From positions 248,001-312,000 of the forward strand of contig NZ_JBHMEZ010000032.1 of NCBI RefSeq assembly GCF_042427615.1: 64,000 bases of DNA. Reading direction: 5' to 3'. The position numbers were made by a program, and so were the translations under genes. Origin of the DNA: Formosa undariae. Its GTDB lineage: Bacteria; Bacteroidota; Bacteroidia; Flavobacteriales; Flavobacteriaceae. The notes beneath the pieces were generated by a model that had not been told where the DNA came from, did not search any database, and saw only the letters and a list, made by a program, of their open reading frames with translations. Of the stretch, positions 1-9,067 are shown in pieces. Each line of letters opens with the position of its first letter. The stretch's first letter is position 1.

Positions 1-104
1 TTTAATTCATAAACCACATACCTGTAGTGAGGATACAGTTTAGTTAGTATTGTTTAAAATACTTCTACTTCATGCTAGACTGAGTTCAGAAATATTTTAA
101 ACAC

Positions 105-135
105 AAAAAAGCCTCTCATTTCTGAGAAGCTTTCT
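105..135 (-). terminator. Terminator of rpsT
   Basis: Read on the minus strand, a stem of about 10 bp (AAAGCTTCTCA with TGAGAGGCTTT) and a 4-nt loop is followed by a run of T. It lies just past the rpsT stop codon. The first 104 bases of the window show no gene or clear signal. Confidence 0.8.
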
Positions 136-158
136 GTTATTATATAACTAGGTATGTC

Positions 159-410
159 TTAAAGTTCAGCGATATGCTTAGATAAACCAGATTTAAGGTT
201 TGCCGCTTTGTTAACATGAATTATATTCTTCTTTGCTAACTTATCGATCATAGATACGACGTTAGAATATAACGCTTGAGCATCTTCCTTTGTTTCAGCG
301 TCACGTAATCTCTTAATAGCATTACGAGTCGTTTTATGCTGATATTTATTTCTTAAACGTTTAGCTTCGTTACTTCTAATTCTTTTTAACGATGACTTAT
401 GATTTGCCAT
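159..410 (-). CDS. rpsT: 30S ribosomal protein S20
   Basis: S20 binds 16S rRNA during assembly of the small ribosomal subunit. The 83-residue product has the usual length and the family's very basic helical N-terminus (MANHKSSLKRIRSNEAKR...), followed by the typical lysine-rich segment KLAKKNIIHVNKAANLKSGL. The gene sits alone on the minus strand, downstream of tRNA-Glu and transcribed in the same direction, so the tRNA promoter may also serve it. No other identity is likely. Confidence 0.97.
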   Translation of the reverse strand: MANHKSSLKRIRSNEAKRLRNKYQHKTTRNAIKRLRDAETKEDAQALYSNVVSMIDKLAKKNIIHVNKAANLKSGLSKHIAEL

Positions 411-436
411 TTTGATCTTTTCTTATTAAATGATTG

Positions 437-508
437 TAGCCCGTAGGGGAGTCGAACCCCTCTTACCAGGATGAAAACCTGGCGTCCTAGCCGATAGACG
501 AACGGGCC
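437..508 (-). tRNA. tRNA-Glu (anticodon TTC)
   Basis: On the minus strand the sequence folds as a cloverleaf. The acceptor strands GGCCCGT and ACGGGCT pair with one G-U. The anticodon stem GCCAGG/CCTGG encloses a loop with TTC. The T-arm is GAGGG-TTCGACT-CCCCT. No CCA is encoded. Anticodon TTC reads the glutamate codons GAA and GAG. It lies 26 nt upstream of rpsT on the same strand. Confidence 0.96.
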
Positions 509-527
509 ATTATTTTTTTTGAGTGTG

Positions 528-558
528 CAAATATAAAACTTAATTTCTTATTTGCAAA
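528..558 (-). promoter_or_regulatory. Promoter of tRNA-Glu
   Basis: On the minus strand TTTG (558-555), a 19-nt spacer and TATATTTG (535-528) match the Bacteroidota sigma factor consensus TTTG-N19-21-TAnnTTTG. Transcription would start near 521, about a dozen bases before the tRNA. Confidence 0.75.
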
Positions 559-617
559 ACATTTTTTCAAAAAACTTTCAATGTGATTTGTTGTTACTAA
601 TTATCCCATTGCGGGTG

Positions 618-647
618 CAAATATACAACCTTTTTTGAATGTCACAA
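618..647 (-). promoter_or_regulatory. Second upstream promoter, minus strand
   Basis: A second match on the minus strand: TTG (647-645), a 19-nt spacer and TATATTTG (625-618). It points to the tRNA-Glu/rpsT unit and lies in the gap below the proS stop codon, so the tRNA may have tandem promoters. Confidence 0.55.
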
Positions 648-681
648 CAATATTTGAAAGTTTTTTGAAAAAAAATTAAAA

Positions 682-2160
682 TTAATATGCTTTCGCGAAT
701 AACACACGTCTGTTAGACGGCTTTCCACTAAAGACACATACACCAGACTCCTCTACCGAATCTTCTGGTATACAACGTATTGTCGCTTTTGTGATCTCTT
801 TTATCTTATCTTCGGTCTCGTTAGTCCCATCCCAATGGGCTAAAATAAAACCACCAGTTTTTTCTAAAACATCTTTAAATTCCTCAAAAGTATCCACTTT
901 AGTGGTGTGATCTGCTCTAAAATCAAATGCCTTTTTATAAAGATCGTCTTGAATTGTAGTCATTAATCCCTCTACAACATCTGTAAGTGCATCTAAAGCC
1001 ACAACTTCTTTAGTTAATGTATCTCGTCTTGCCAATTCGACAGTACCGTTCTCAAGATCTTTAGGTCCTATAGCTATTCGTAATGGCACACCTTGTAGTT
1101 CATGTTGTGCAAATTTGGCACCTGGTCTATAAGTTGTACGATTATCATACTTTACAGAAATATTTCGAGCTCTTAAATCGCTCATAATAGTATTCGCTAC
1201 TTCAGAAACCTCATCAAATTGTTCGTCCGTCTTATATATAGGAACAATAACAACTTGATTTGGCGCTAAGTTTGGAGGCAGTACTAAACCATGATCATCA
1301 CTATGCGTCATAATTAAAGCGCCCATTAGTCGTGTTGACACGCCCCAAGAGGTAGCCCAAACGTAATCTTGCTTTCCTTCCTTAGATGTAAACTTGACAT
1401 CGAATGCTTTTGCGAAATTCTGACCTAAGAAATGAGACGTTCCTGCTTGTAGTGCTTTTCCGTCTTGCATTAATGCTTCTATACAATAGGTCTCTACTGC
1501 TCCTGCAAAACGCTCGCTTTCCGTTTTCAATCCTTTTATTACAGGAATGGCCATAAAATTTTCTGCGAAGTTTGAATACACATTATTCATTAATTCCGCT
1601 TCGGTTATAGCTTCTGCTTCGGTGGCATGAGCTGTATGCCCTTCTTGCCATAAAAATTCGGCCGTACGTAAAAATAAACGTGTACGCATTTCCCAACGCA
1701 CAACATTTGCCCATTGATTAATTAACAACGGTAAATCTCTATACGATTGAATCCATCCTTTATAGGTGTTCCAAATAATAGCTTCACTTGTAGGCCTAAC
1801 AACCAACTCCTCCTCTAGTTTTGCTTCAGGGTCTACACGTAATTTTCCAGGGTTATCTGGATCGTTTTGCAATCTGTAATGTGTAACTACTGCACACTCT
1901 TTTGCGAAACCTTCTGCGTTTTTCTCTTCAGCTTCAAATAAACTTTTAGGGACAAACAATGGAAAGTATGCGTTTTGATGTCCTGTTTCTTTAAACATTC
2001 GATCTAATTCGGCTTGCATTTTTTCCCAAATAGCATAACCATATGGTTTAATAACCATGCATCCTCTAACGGCAGAATTCTCAGCTAAATCAGCCTTTAC
2101 TACCAATTCGTTATACCATTTGGAGTAGTCTTCTGCTCTTTTTGTAAGTTTTTTACTCAT
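682..2160 (-). CDS. proS: Prolyl-tRNA synthetase (archaeal/eukaryotic type)
   Basis: Class II aminoacyl-tRNA synthetase that charges tRNA-Pro with proline. The 492-residue length and absence of the large bacterial editing insertion indicate the shorter archaeal/eukaryotic-type ProRS common in Bacteroidota. Visible signatures are RPTSEAIIW and RTAEFLWQEGHTAH (class II active-site motifs), the anticodon-binding domain in the last third (IAIGPKDLENGTVELARRD), and a C-terminal zinc-like domain ending in VLFAKAY with the typical terminal tyrosine. It is divergent from the lipoprotein gene at 2262. Confidence 0.97.
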   Translation of the reverse strand: MSKKLTKRAEDYSKWYNELVVKADLAENSAVRGCMVIKPYGYAIWEKMQAELDRMFKETGHQNAYFPLFVPKSLFEAEEKNAEGFAKECAVVTHYRLQNDPDNPGKLRVDPEAKLEEELVVRPTSEAIIWNTYKGWIQSYRDLPLLINQWANVVRWEMRTRLFLRTAEFLWQEGHTAHATEAEAITEAELMNNVYSNFAENFMAIPVIKGLKTESERFAGAVETYCIEALMQDGKALQAGTSHFLGQNFAKAFDVKFTSKEGKQDYVWATSWGVSTRLMGALIMTHSDDHGLVLPPNLAPNQVVIVPIYKTDEQFDEVSEVANTIMSDLRARNISVKYDNRTTYRPGAKFAQHELQGVPLRIAIGPKDLENGTVELARRDTLTKEVVALDALTDVVEGLMTTIQDDLYKKAFDFRADHTTKVDTFEEFKDVLEKTGGFILAHWDGTNETEDKIKEITKATIRCIPEDSVEESGVCVFSGKPSNRRVLFAKAY

Positions 2161-2261
2161 ATCTTAGTTGTGGCATAAATATTGCCACTATGTTAAATAC
2201 ATTAAATAGTTCAGCAAAACTAACTATTTTTGTTATGTTCAACAATAAATTCACTCCCGAT

Positions 2262-3284
2262 ATGAGATATAAAGATACATTAACACAAAAGGCTCCATTT
2301 TTTATAATGCTTTGCAGCTTGCTTGTGCTTTCATCTTGTGGAAGTTCGCAAGAATATTATACACAGCAAAATAACGATGGAATATACGGTTCTCCCAATA
2401 ACAGAGTTGTGGTTTACCAAGATTATGACACTGCAGAAAATGTGTATTATAAAAACTATTTCAAAGATAAAAATGAAGAAATAGAAAGTTATAATGCAGA
2501 AATGGAACAAGATTCTGTATTTACAGATGTAGAAACGTACCAAAGTAATGCGTATACAGATACATACACGAACCAAAACGATTACAATGGTAATGGTGGA
2601 TGGGGACAAGAAACAGAAGGTGTTTCTATAACTATTTATAATAACGATCCATTTATGTATGGTGGCGGATTTGGATACGGTTATGGTTATGGTTGGGGTT
2701 ATGCCGGCTGGAACAGACCTTTCTGGGGCTGGGGCGGTGGTTATTACCCTCCTTATTATGGAGGTTGGGGCTACGGCGGTGGCTGGGGTTATGGCTACGG
2801 TTACGGCGGAGGTCACTATGGCTATCCAGGATATTGGAACCAAGGGTATCATAATAATGGATACCGAGGAAATAATATGGGTTACAGAAGAGGTTTGGCT
2901 TACAACAGCAATAACAGATATTTAAACAGCACGCGTTATAGCGCTACAAGAGACAATTCGAGTACTAACAGCAGTAGATATCAAAACTTAACTAGAAATA
3001 GTGAGTCTAGAACCAATACAGCGAATACTTCAAGTAGAAGATCATACCAAACAACACGAACAAGTAGAAATTATAATGCTACTAGAACCAACAATTCGAA
3101 TACCTATAGCAGAACCCAACCTACTTACAATAGTAACAGTAGCACAAACAGGTCTTACAATAGCAGTAGTCGATCTTCATCGAGTAGCAGCAGAAGTTAT
3201 TCTGCTCCAACACGATCGTCTAGCAGCTCTAGCAGTTCTAGTTCTAGATCAAGTACAGGATCAACGCGAAGTGGTGGTAGATAG
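2262..3284 (+). CDS. Gly/Tyr-rich and Ser-rich low-complexity lipoprotein
   Basis: Unknown function. I prefer the start at 2262 (MRYKDTL) because the open frame upstream would put a long tail before the signal peptide. From 2262 the product is 340 aa with a lipobox LVLSSCGSS near residue 30. A middle region (about 130-200) is very rich in Gly, Tyr and Trp (repeats such as YGYGWGY), and the last 100 residues are mostly Ser, Arg, Asn and Thr. Such composition suggests an extended or aggregating envelope protein. Homologues commonly sit next to proS in flavobacteria, from memory. It is 28 bp from the FadL-like gene, so the two are probably co-transcribed. Confidence 0.7.
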   Translation: MRYKDTLTQKAPFFIMLCSLLVLSSCGSSQEYYTQQNNDGIYGSPNNRVVVYQDYDTAENVYYKNYFKDKNEEIESYNAEMEQDSVFTDVETYQSNAYTDTYTNQNDYNGNGGWGQETEGVSITIYNNDPFMYGGGFGYGYGYGWGYAGWNRPFWGWGGGYYPPYYGGWGYGGGWGYGYGYGGGHYGYPGYWNQGYHNNGYRGNNMGYRRGLAYNSNNRYLNSTRYSATRDNSSTNSSRYQNLTRNSESRTNTANTSSRRSYQTTRTSRNYNATRTNNSNTYSRTQPTYNSNSSTNRSYNSSSRSSSSSSRSYSAPTRSSSSSSSSSSRSSTGSTRSGGR

Positions 3285-3312
3285 TAAATAATCAAAAAAC
3301 ATAATATTTATA

Positions 3313-4836
3313 ATGAATTTTAAAATACTAGTTTTTATTCTAGCAGGCATCTTAACAGTGCCTGCTTTTTATGCTCAAAACATAACAGACGCAGTACGAT
3401 ATTCTCAAGACAATATTGTAGGATCTGCAAGATTTAGAGCCTTAAGTGGTGCTTTTGGCGCATTAGGAGGAGATTTATCTGCCACGAGTTTGAACCCTGC
3501 AGGATCGGCAGTTTTTAACAATACCTTTATGTCAGTTTCGTTAACAAACATAAATGTAGACAATGATACCCAGTTTTTTAACGGACAAGATTCTTTTTCT
3601 AATTCCTTTACCGAATTCACTCAAATAGGAACAGCCTTCGTGTTTTATAATCCGAATATGAATAGTTCTTTCGAAAAATTCACTTTAGCAATTACCTATG
3701 ATAAAACTCAAGACTTTAAAGACGATTGGGCATCGCATGGTGTAAACTCCAATTCTATCGATGGTTATTTTTTGTCGAATGCACAAGGAAAACGTTTAGA
3801 TCAGATTTCGGCACTTTCCAATGAAACTATTTCTCAAGCATATTCTGAAATAGGAAAATTTTATGGGTTTGGAAATCAACAAGCATATTTAGGATATGAA
3901 TCTTATATTTTGCAACCAAATAACTTTGAAGATGATAATACAGAGTATACATCTAACATTGCTCCTGGAACATTCAATCAGCATTACATCTATTCTGCCA
4001 CAGGGTACAATGGTAAAATTGCAATAAATTTTGCATCTCAGGTAAACGACAGATTGTATTTAGGACTTAATCTTAATACACATTTTATAAACTACGATCG
4101 CTATACTTATTTTGAAGAAGGAAATTCTAATTATGGTTCTGTTGTGAAACAGGTAGATTTTGAAAACAACTTATCTACTATAGGTGGCGGCTTTTCATTT
4201 CAAGTGGGAACGATATACAAAGCAACCGATAATTTAAGAGTCGGTTTAACTTACAACTCTCCTACTTGGTATACTATTGAAGAAGAATCTTCTCAATATA
4301 TTTCTACTGTTAGATCGGAAAACGGAAGAGACATAACTCAAATTGTAGATCCTAGAATTATTAATATTCATCCAGAATATCAATTAAAAACACCAGGAAA
4401 ACTTTCGGGAAGTTTAGCTTATATTTTTGGAGGCAATGGTTTAATAAGTTTTGACTATGCGTATAAAGATTACGGAAATTCAAAATTCAAACCAGAAAAC
4501 GACTCAAACTTTAACAAGCAAAATCAGATTATTAGTAACGAATTAATAGGCGCATCTTCTTTTGCTGTCGGTGGGGAATACAGATTGAAACAACTTAGCT
4601 TTAGAGGTGGGTATCGTTTTGAAGAAAGCCCTTATAAAAACAGAGAAACTATTGGCGACTTAACAGGCTATTCTGTTGGATTAGGATATAGCATTGGAAC
4701 CACAAAATTAGATGTCACTTTCGACCAGTCACAACGCGATTCAGAATATCAGCTCTATAATGTAGGTTTAACAGATACGACTTCTTTAGATACTAAAATT
4801 TCAAGTTTAACATTTTCAGTAAGTTTCGCTTTATAA
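3313..4836 (+). CDS. Outer-membrane transport protein, OmpP1/FadL/TodX family
   Basis: Predicted 507-residue beta-barrel that would pass hydrophobic compounds such as long-chain fatty acids across the outer membrane. There is a signal peptide cleaved around FYAQN. The mature N-terminus (ALSGAFGALGGDLSATSLNPAGSAVF) is the FadL family signature, the N-terminal plug region. The remainder alternates short polar and aromatic strands and ends in SVSFAL, a typical final barrel strand. The substrate cannot be told from sequence. A strong terminator follows. Confidence 0.88.
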   Translation: MNFKILVFILAGILTVPAFYAQNITDAVRYSQDNIVGSARFRALSGAFGALGGDLSATSLNPAGSAVFNNTFMSVSLTNINVDNDTQFFNGQDSFSNSFTEFTQIGTAFVFYNPNMNSSFEKFTLAITYDKTQDFKDDWASHGVNSNSIDGYFLSNAQGKRLDQISALSNETISQAYSEIGKFYGFGNQQAYLGYESYILQPNNFEDDNTEYTSNIAPGTFNQHYIYSATGYNGKIAINFASQVNDRLYLGLNLNTHFINYDRYTYFEEGNSNYGSVVKQVDFENNLSTIGGGFSFQVGTIYKATDNLRVGLTYNSPTWYTIEEESSQYISTVRSENGRDITQIVDPRIINIHPEYQLKTPGKLSGSLAYIFGGNGLISFDYAYKDYGNSKFKPENDSNFNKQNQIISNELIGASSFAVGGEYRLKQLSFRGGYRFEESPYKNRETIGDLTGYSVGLGYSIGTTKLDVTFDQSQRDSEYQLYNVGLTDTTSLDTKISSLTFSVSFAL

Positions 4837-4854
4837 TTCGACTATATAACAAAA

Positions 4855-4897
4855 AAACAGGTCTGTTTTCTTTTTGAATTCAGACCTGTTTCTTTTA
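4855..4897 (+). terminator. Terminator after the FadL-like gene
   Basis: An 11-bp perfect stem, AAACAGGTCTG (4855-4865) with CAGACCTGTTT (4881-4891), is followed by TCTTTT. It closes the lipoprotein/porin unit. Confidence 0.85.
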
Positions 4898-4956
4898 TAC
4901 AACCAAACAGCAATTAATAAGTTTCCCAATTCAAACTTAAAGAAAACTGAATTACT

Positions 4957-4964
4957 TATATTTG
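4957..4964 (+). promoter_or_regulatory. Putative -7 element upstream of folE
   Basis: TATATTTG matches the TAnnTTTG -7 consensus exactly and lies 30 bp before the folE start. No good TTTG box is seen at the expected distance upstream, so the assignment is moderate. Confidence 0.5.
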
Positions 4965-4993
4965 CAGATTAAAATAATATTATTTTTTAGAAA

Positions 4994-5671
4994 ATGAAAT
5001 TTGATAATAATATAGAAGAGTTTGATGCTTATGGCGACGACCATATTGGAAGTGCTACAGATACTCCAATGATTGCAGATGCTTTTAAACTTTCGGATGA
5101 AGAAAAAATTAAATCTATAAACGAAAATGTTCGCCAAATCATGGAAACATTAGGACTAGATTTAACCGACGATAGTTTAAAAGGAACTCCAAACCGTGTT
5201 GCTAAAATGTTTGTAAAAGAAATTTTTAGCGGTTTAAACCCTAGTAACAAACCAAAAGCGTCTACTTTCGACAATAAGTATAAATACGGTGAAATGTTAG
5301 TTGAAAAAAACATCACCCTATACTCCACTTGCGAGCACCATTTTTTACCAATTGTAGGTAGAGCACATGTTGCTTATATCTCTAAAGGTAATGTTGTAGG
5401 TTTATCTAAAATGAATCGTATTGTAGATTATTATGCGAAACGTCCTCAAGTTCAAGAGCGATTAACTATTCAAATCGTAAAAGAATTACAAGCTGTTTTA
5501 GGCACAGATGATGTTGCATGTATTATAGATGCGAAACATTTATGTGTAAATGCGCGAGGAATTAGAGATATCGAAAGCAGTACAGTTACTGCCGAATTCG
5601 GAGGTAAATTTAAAGAAAAAGACACCCGAAGAGAGTTTATCGAGTACATTAAATTAGAGACGCAATTTTAA
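4994..5671 (+). CDS. folE: GTP cyclohydrolase I
   Basis: Converts GTP to 7,8-dihydroneopterin triphosphate, the first step of folate (and pterin) synthesis in the cytoplasm. The 225-residue product has the signature STCEHHFLPIVGRAHVAYI, with the zinc-binding Cys and His, and CVNARGI, which holds the second zinc Cys, plus the MNRIVDYYAKRPQVQERLT helix. The N-terminal extension of about 40 residues is acidic and typical for flavobacterial FolE. cysS follows after 12 bp, so the two are probably one transcript. Confidence 0.96.
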   Translation: MKFDNNIEEFDAYGDDHIGSATDTPMIADAFKLSDEEKIKSINENVRQIMETLGLDLTDDSLKGTPNRVAKMFVKEIFSGLNPSNKPKASTFDNKYKYGEMLVEKNITLYSTCEHHFLPIVGRAHVAYISKGNVVGLSKMNRIVDYYAKRPQVQERLTIQIVKELQAVLGTDDVACIIDAKHLCVNARGIRDIESSTVTAEFGGKFKEKDTRREFIEYIKLETQF

Positions 5672-5683
5672 ATCAGCACGAAC

Positions 5684-7168
5684 ATGCCTCAGCTATACAA
5701 GCAACAAAGCATTAAAATTTACAATTCACTTTCAGGAAAAAAAGAACTTTTCACTCCTATTACCGACGGTAATGTTGGGATGTATGTTTGCGGACCTACG
5801 GTTTACAGCAATGTGCATTTAGGAAACGTAAGAACTTTTATGTCTTTCGATACTATTTTTCGATACCTAAAACATTTAGGCTACAAGGTGCGCTATGTCC
5901 GTAATATTACAGATGCAGGACACTTAGAAAACGATGCAGACGAAGGAGAAGATCGTATTGCTAAAAAGGCACGTTTAGAGCAAATTGAACCTATGGAAGT
6001 CGTACAGCGTTATACTGTCGATTTTCATAACATTCTAAATAAATTCAATTTTCTACCGCCAAGTATCGAACCTACAGCGACTGGCCATATTATTGAACAA
6101 ATCGAATTAATAAAAACGATTATCGATAATGGATTTGGCTACGAAGTTAACGGCTCTGTATATTTTGATGTTTTAAAATTTAATGAAACCAACGATTATG
6201 GTAAATTAAGTAAAAGAAATGTTGAAGATTTAATTCACAATACACGTGTTTTAGACGGGCAAACAGATAAGAAAAACCCACAAGATTTTGCACTTTGGAA
6301 GAAAGCAGAACCTCAGCACATTATGCGCTGGCCTTCGCCTTGGAGCGATGGTTTTCCGGGTTGGCACTTAGAATGTACTGCTATGAGTACAAAATATTTA
6401 GGTGAACATTTTGATATTCACGGGGGCGGAATGGATTTAAAATTCCCACACCACGAATGTGAAATTGCTCAAGCCGAAGCGTGTAATCACCAAACACCTG
6501 TTAACTATTGGATGCATGCCAATATGTTGATTATGAATGGTAAAAAAATGGCGAAATCTACAGGAAATTACATCCTTCCTGAAGAAATATTTACTGGAGA
6601 AAACAAGAATATTACACAAGCTTTTAGTGCAAGTGTGGCACGTTTTTTCATGTTACAAGCACATTATCGTAGCATCCTAGATTTTACGAATAACGGCTTG
6701 TTAGCAAGTGAAAAAGGTTTCAACCGATTAATGGATGCTATTTCAGATTTAGAGACACTTAAAGCTGCTAGCTCATCTTCAATTAACATTGCAGAATGGA
6801 AACAGAAGTGTTATGATGCAATGAACGACGACTTTAATTCTCCAATATTAATTGCTAATTTATTTGAAGGTGTAAAATTCATCAATCAATTAAAAGAAGG
6901 AAAAGCGACACTTACCGAAGCCGATCTACAGGAATTAAAAGCGACCATGAACACCTTTACATTTGATATTTTAGGTTTAGTTCACGGATCTCAAATAGAG
7001 ACAGGTAAAGATAAATTAACTGGAGCTGTAGATTTACTTATAAAATTACGTCAAGAAGCACGAGCCAATAAAGACTTTGCTTTATCAGATAAGATTCGAG
7101 ACGAACTTGCGAACGTTGGTATTCAACTAAACGACGGTAAAGACGGCACATCATTCTCGACAAATTAA
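5684..7168 (+). CDS. cysS: Cysteinyl-tRNA synthetase
   Basis: Class I synthetase that charges tRNA-Cys. The 494 residues include YVCGPTVYSNVHLGNVR (a zinc Cys and the HIGH-like motif), the further zinc ligands in WHLECTAMS and HHECEIAQAEA, and the KMSKS-type loop KKMAKSTGN. Length and order are normal for the family. The start at 5684 (MPQLYKQQS) is 12 bp past the folE stop. A terminator follows. Confidence 0.97.
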   Translation: MPQLYKQQSIKIYNSLSGKKELFTPITDGNVGMYVCGPTVYSNVHLGNVRTFMSFDTIFRYLKHLGYKVRYVRNITDAGHLENDADEGEDRIAKKARLEQIEPMEVVQRYTVDFHNILNKFNFLPPSIEPTATGHIIEQIELIKTIIDNGFGYEVNGSVYFDVLKFNETNDYGKLSKRNVEDLIHNTRVLDGQTDKKNPQDFALWKKAEPQHIMRWPSPWSDGFPGWHLECTAMSTKYLGEHFDIHGGGMDLKFPHHECEIAQAEACNHQTPVNYWMHANMLIMNGKKMAKSTGNYILPEEIFTGENKNITQAFSASVARFFMLQAHYRSILDFTNNGLLASEKGFNRLMDAISDLETLKAASSSSINIAEWKQKCYDAMNDDFNSPILIANLFEGVKFINQLKEGKATLTEADLQELKATMNTFTFDILGLVHGSQIETGKDKLTGAVDLLIKLRQEARANKDFALSDKIRDELANVGIQLNDGKDGTSFSTN

Positions 7169-7177
7169 AAACATAAC

Positions 7178-7209
7178 ACGGACAAGTATTTTCACTTGTC
7201 CGTTTTTTA
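7178..7209 (+). terminator. Terminator after cysS
   Basis: A 10-bp perfect stem, ACGGACAAGT (7178-7187) with ACTTGTCCGT (7194-7203), is followed by TTTTT. It lies only 8 bp before the yidD start, and the TTG codon at 7196 is inside this stem. Confidence 0.88.
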
Positions 7210-7216
7210 TATCACC

Positions 7217-7438
7217 ATGAAACGTTTATTAATTGCACCTTTCTTATTCTTAATAAAGATATACCAAACCCTTATATCTCCATTAACGCCTGCGTCTTGT
7301 AGATACCATCCAACATGTTCGCATTACACTAAAGATGCACTTACAAAACATGGACTTATAAAAGGCGGTTGGCTAAGCATAAAACGGATTTTAAGCTGTA
7401 ATCCTTGGGGAGGCTCTGGATACGATCCTGTTCCTTAA
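7217..7438 (+). CDS. yidD: Membrane protein insertion efficiency factor YidD
   Basis: Small inner-face membrane-associated protein that helps YidC/Sec insertion of membrane proteins. The 73 residues carry the family pattern: an N-terminal amphipathic segment LIAPFLFLIKIYQTLISP, then CRYHPTCSHYTKDAL with its paired cysteines, and C-terminal CNPWGGSGYDPVP. The start at 7217 is chosen over the TTG at 7196, because the latter lies within the cysS terminator stem. Confidence 0.95.
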   Translation: MKRLLIAPFLFLIKIYQTLISPLTPASCRYHPTCSHYTKDALTKHGLIKGGWLSIKRILSCNPWGGSGYDPVP

Positions 7439-7539
7439 TTTATTCTTTTTAACGTACTATATTTTAAGAGTCCTTAACACGCTATTCTTTTTTAATCCTT
7501 GTGCAAATGTCTATATTTACGCATTGAAAACTAAATACT

Positions 7540-8466
7540 ATGCACTTTTTAAAATTCGATTGGAATCCTACTTCAGGAATTGAGATCATCGGTAATTTTC
7601 AACTTCATTTCTACAGTTTAATGTGGGTTACAGCCTTTCTATTAGGTTGGTACGTCATGAAACGTATCTATGAAAAAGAAAAGGTATCTTTAGAATATTT
7701 AGATCCGTTATTTATATACACCGTTTTAGCAACCATGATTGGTGCACGTTTAGGTCACGTTATATTCTACCAACCTGAATTGTTTAAAGAAGATTTTCTT
7801 AGTATTTTCTTACCTATAAGAACGAATCCGACTTTAGAGTTTACAGGATTTCAAGGTTTAGCAAGTCACGGTGCCGCTATTGGTATTATTGTAGGAATGT
7901 ATTTATACAGGAAGAAACACAACTACAAATCGTTAATGTGGATTTTAGACCGCATTGTGATTCCAGTATCTCTAGGTGCCATTTTTATTAGAATTGGAAA
8001 TTTTATCAATTCAGAAATAATAGGAAAAATCACCGATTCGAATTTAGGTGTTCGTTTTATTCAAGATGAATATAGCAAACGAGAAGCTGTTCAGTTAACA
8101 GGACTTAAAGATCCAAAAGAAGCTTATAATGCCATAGCAAACAATCCGCAATTTCAAAACTTATTAGATGCGGTACCTTACAGACATGCTGCACAGTTAT
8201 ACGAGGCAGGTTGCTATATATTTGTATTCATTATCTTATGGGTTCTCTATTCTAAAACCAATAAAAAAGACAATCCAGGTTTCTTATTCGGACTCTTTTT
8301 AGTACTACTTTGGACGATTAGATTCTTTGTGGAATTTGTAAAAGAAGCCCAAGTAGACGATCGCGCAACATGGGCTCTAAACACAGGACAATGGTTAAGT
8401 ATCCCATTTATATTAGTTGGATTCTACTTTATGTTTGTCTATAAAGGAGTCTCTAAAAAAGCCTAA
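7540..8466 (+). CDS. lgt: Prolipoprotein diacylglyceryl transferase
   Basis: Transfers a diacylglyceryl group from phosphatidylglycerol to the lipobox cysteine of prolipoproteins in the inner membrane. The 308-residue protein has about seven hydrophobic segments, the conserved SHGAAIGIIVGMY segment (His-Gly motif), RIGNFINSEIIG (Lgt signature) and a C-terminal GQWLSIP motif. An insertion around residues 165-210 is common in Bacteroidota Lgt. The many lipoproteins in this window are its expected substrates. Confidence 0.96.
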   Translation: MHFLKFDWNPTSGIEIIGNFQLHFYSLMWVTAFLLGWYVMKRIYEKEKVSLEYLDPLFIYTVLATMIGARLGHVIFYQPELFKEDFLSIFLPIRTNPTLEFTGFQGLASHGAAIGIIVGMYLYRKKHNYKSLMWILDRIVIPVSLGAIFIRIGNFINSEIIGKITDSNLGVRFIQDEYSKREAVQLTGLKDPKEAYNAIANNPQFQNLLDAVPYRHAAQLYEAGCYIFVFIILWVLYSKTNKKDNPGFLFGLFLVLLWTIRFFVEFVKEAQVDDRATWALNTGQWLSIPFILVGFYFMFVYKGVSKKA

Positions 8467-8478
8467 AAATAAACTATT

Positions 8479-8964
8479 ATGAAGTCTATTAAGTTATTTG
8501 TTCTCGTTTTTGCTGTTTGTATACTAAATACGTCTTGTAAAGATGATAAAAAAGTAAACCTTGCACCTACCGAAATTTCATTTCATAAAGAAGGCGAACT
8601 ACAGCTTTACAAAGCTAAAACGGACTCCATAATTAAGACTTTAAATATTGAAATTGCCGATACGGAATACGATCGTGAAACAGGTTTAATGTATAGATCT
8701 TCTATGGAAGATACGAATGCCATGTTATTTGTTTTTCCTAATGAAGAACCTCGTGGATTTTATATGAAAAATACGCAGTTTGCATTAGACATTATTTATA
8801 TCGGGGAGAATAAAACCATAGTAACGATTGCTAAAAACGCAAAACCTATGGATGAAACTACTGTATTATCACATAAACCAGCAATGTATGTATTGGAAAT
8901 TAATTCTGGTTTAGCTGATGCATGGCAACTTAAAGAAGGTGACTCCATTTCGTTTACCAAATAA
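8479..8964 (+). CDS. DUF192 family lipoprotein
   Basis: Predicted lipoprotein of 161 residues with a lipobox ILNTSC (Cys 20) and a DUF192 domain in the C-terminal two thirds. Family signatures are DTEYDRETGLMYR, MLFVFPNEEPRGFYMKNT and LDIIYIG. DUF192 proteins have an unclear biochemical role. The gene is 12 bp downstream of lgt and probably in its operon, followed by a bidirectional terminator. Confidence 0.9.
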   Translation: MKSIKLFVLVFAVCILNTSCKDDKKVNLAPTEISFHKEGELQLYKAKTDSIIKTLNIEIADTEYDRETGLMYRSSMEDTNAMLFVFPNEEPRGFYMKNTQFALDIIYIGENKTIVTIAKNAKPMDETTVLSHKPAMYVLEINSGLADAWQLKEGDSISFTK

Positions 8965-9001
8965 TTCCAATTGCTCTTTTAAAACACATTAGAGTTATTT
9001 A

Positions 9002-9048
9002 AAAAAAAGCAGGATTAAATTAGAGATAATTTAATCCTGCTTTTTTTG
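9002..9048. terminator. Bidirectional terminator
   Basis: AAAGCAGGATTAAATT pairs with AATTTAATCCTGCTTT with T runs on both strands. It separates the convergent DUF192 gene (plus) and rhodanese genes (minus). Confidence 0.9.
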
Positions 9049-9067
9049 TTTTAACACGTAATAAAAT

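Noticed and set aside
2331..2852. 173-aa minus-strand frame opposite the Gly/Tyr-rich lipoprotein
   Set aside because: Arises from the repetitive codons of the plus-strand gene; no independent signal peptide, promoter or domain.
7196..7216. Earlier TTG start for yidD at 7196
   Set aside because: The codon lies inside the stem of the cysS terminator and adds residues not found in YidD; the ATG at 7217 gives the normal protein.
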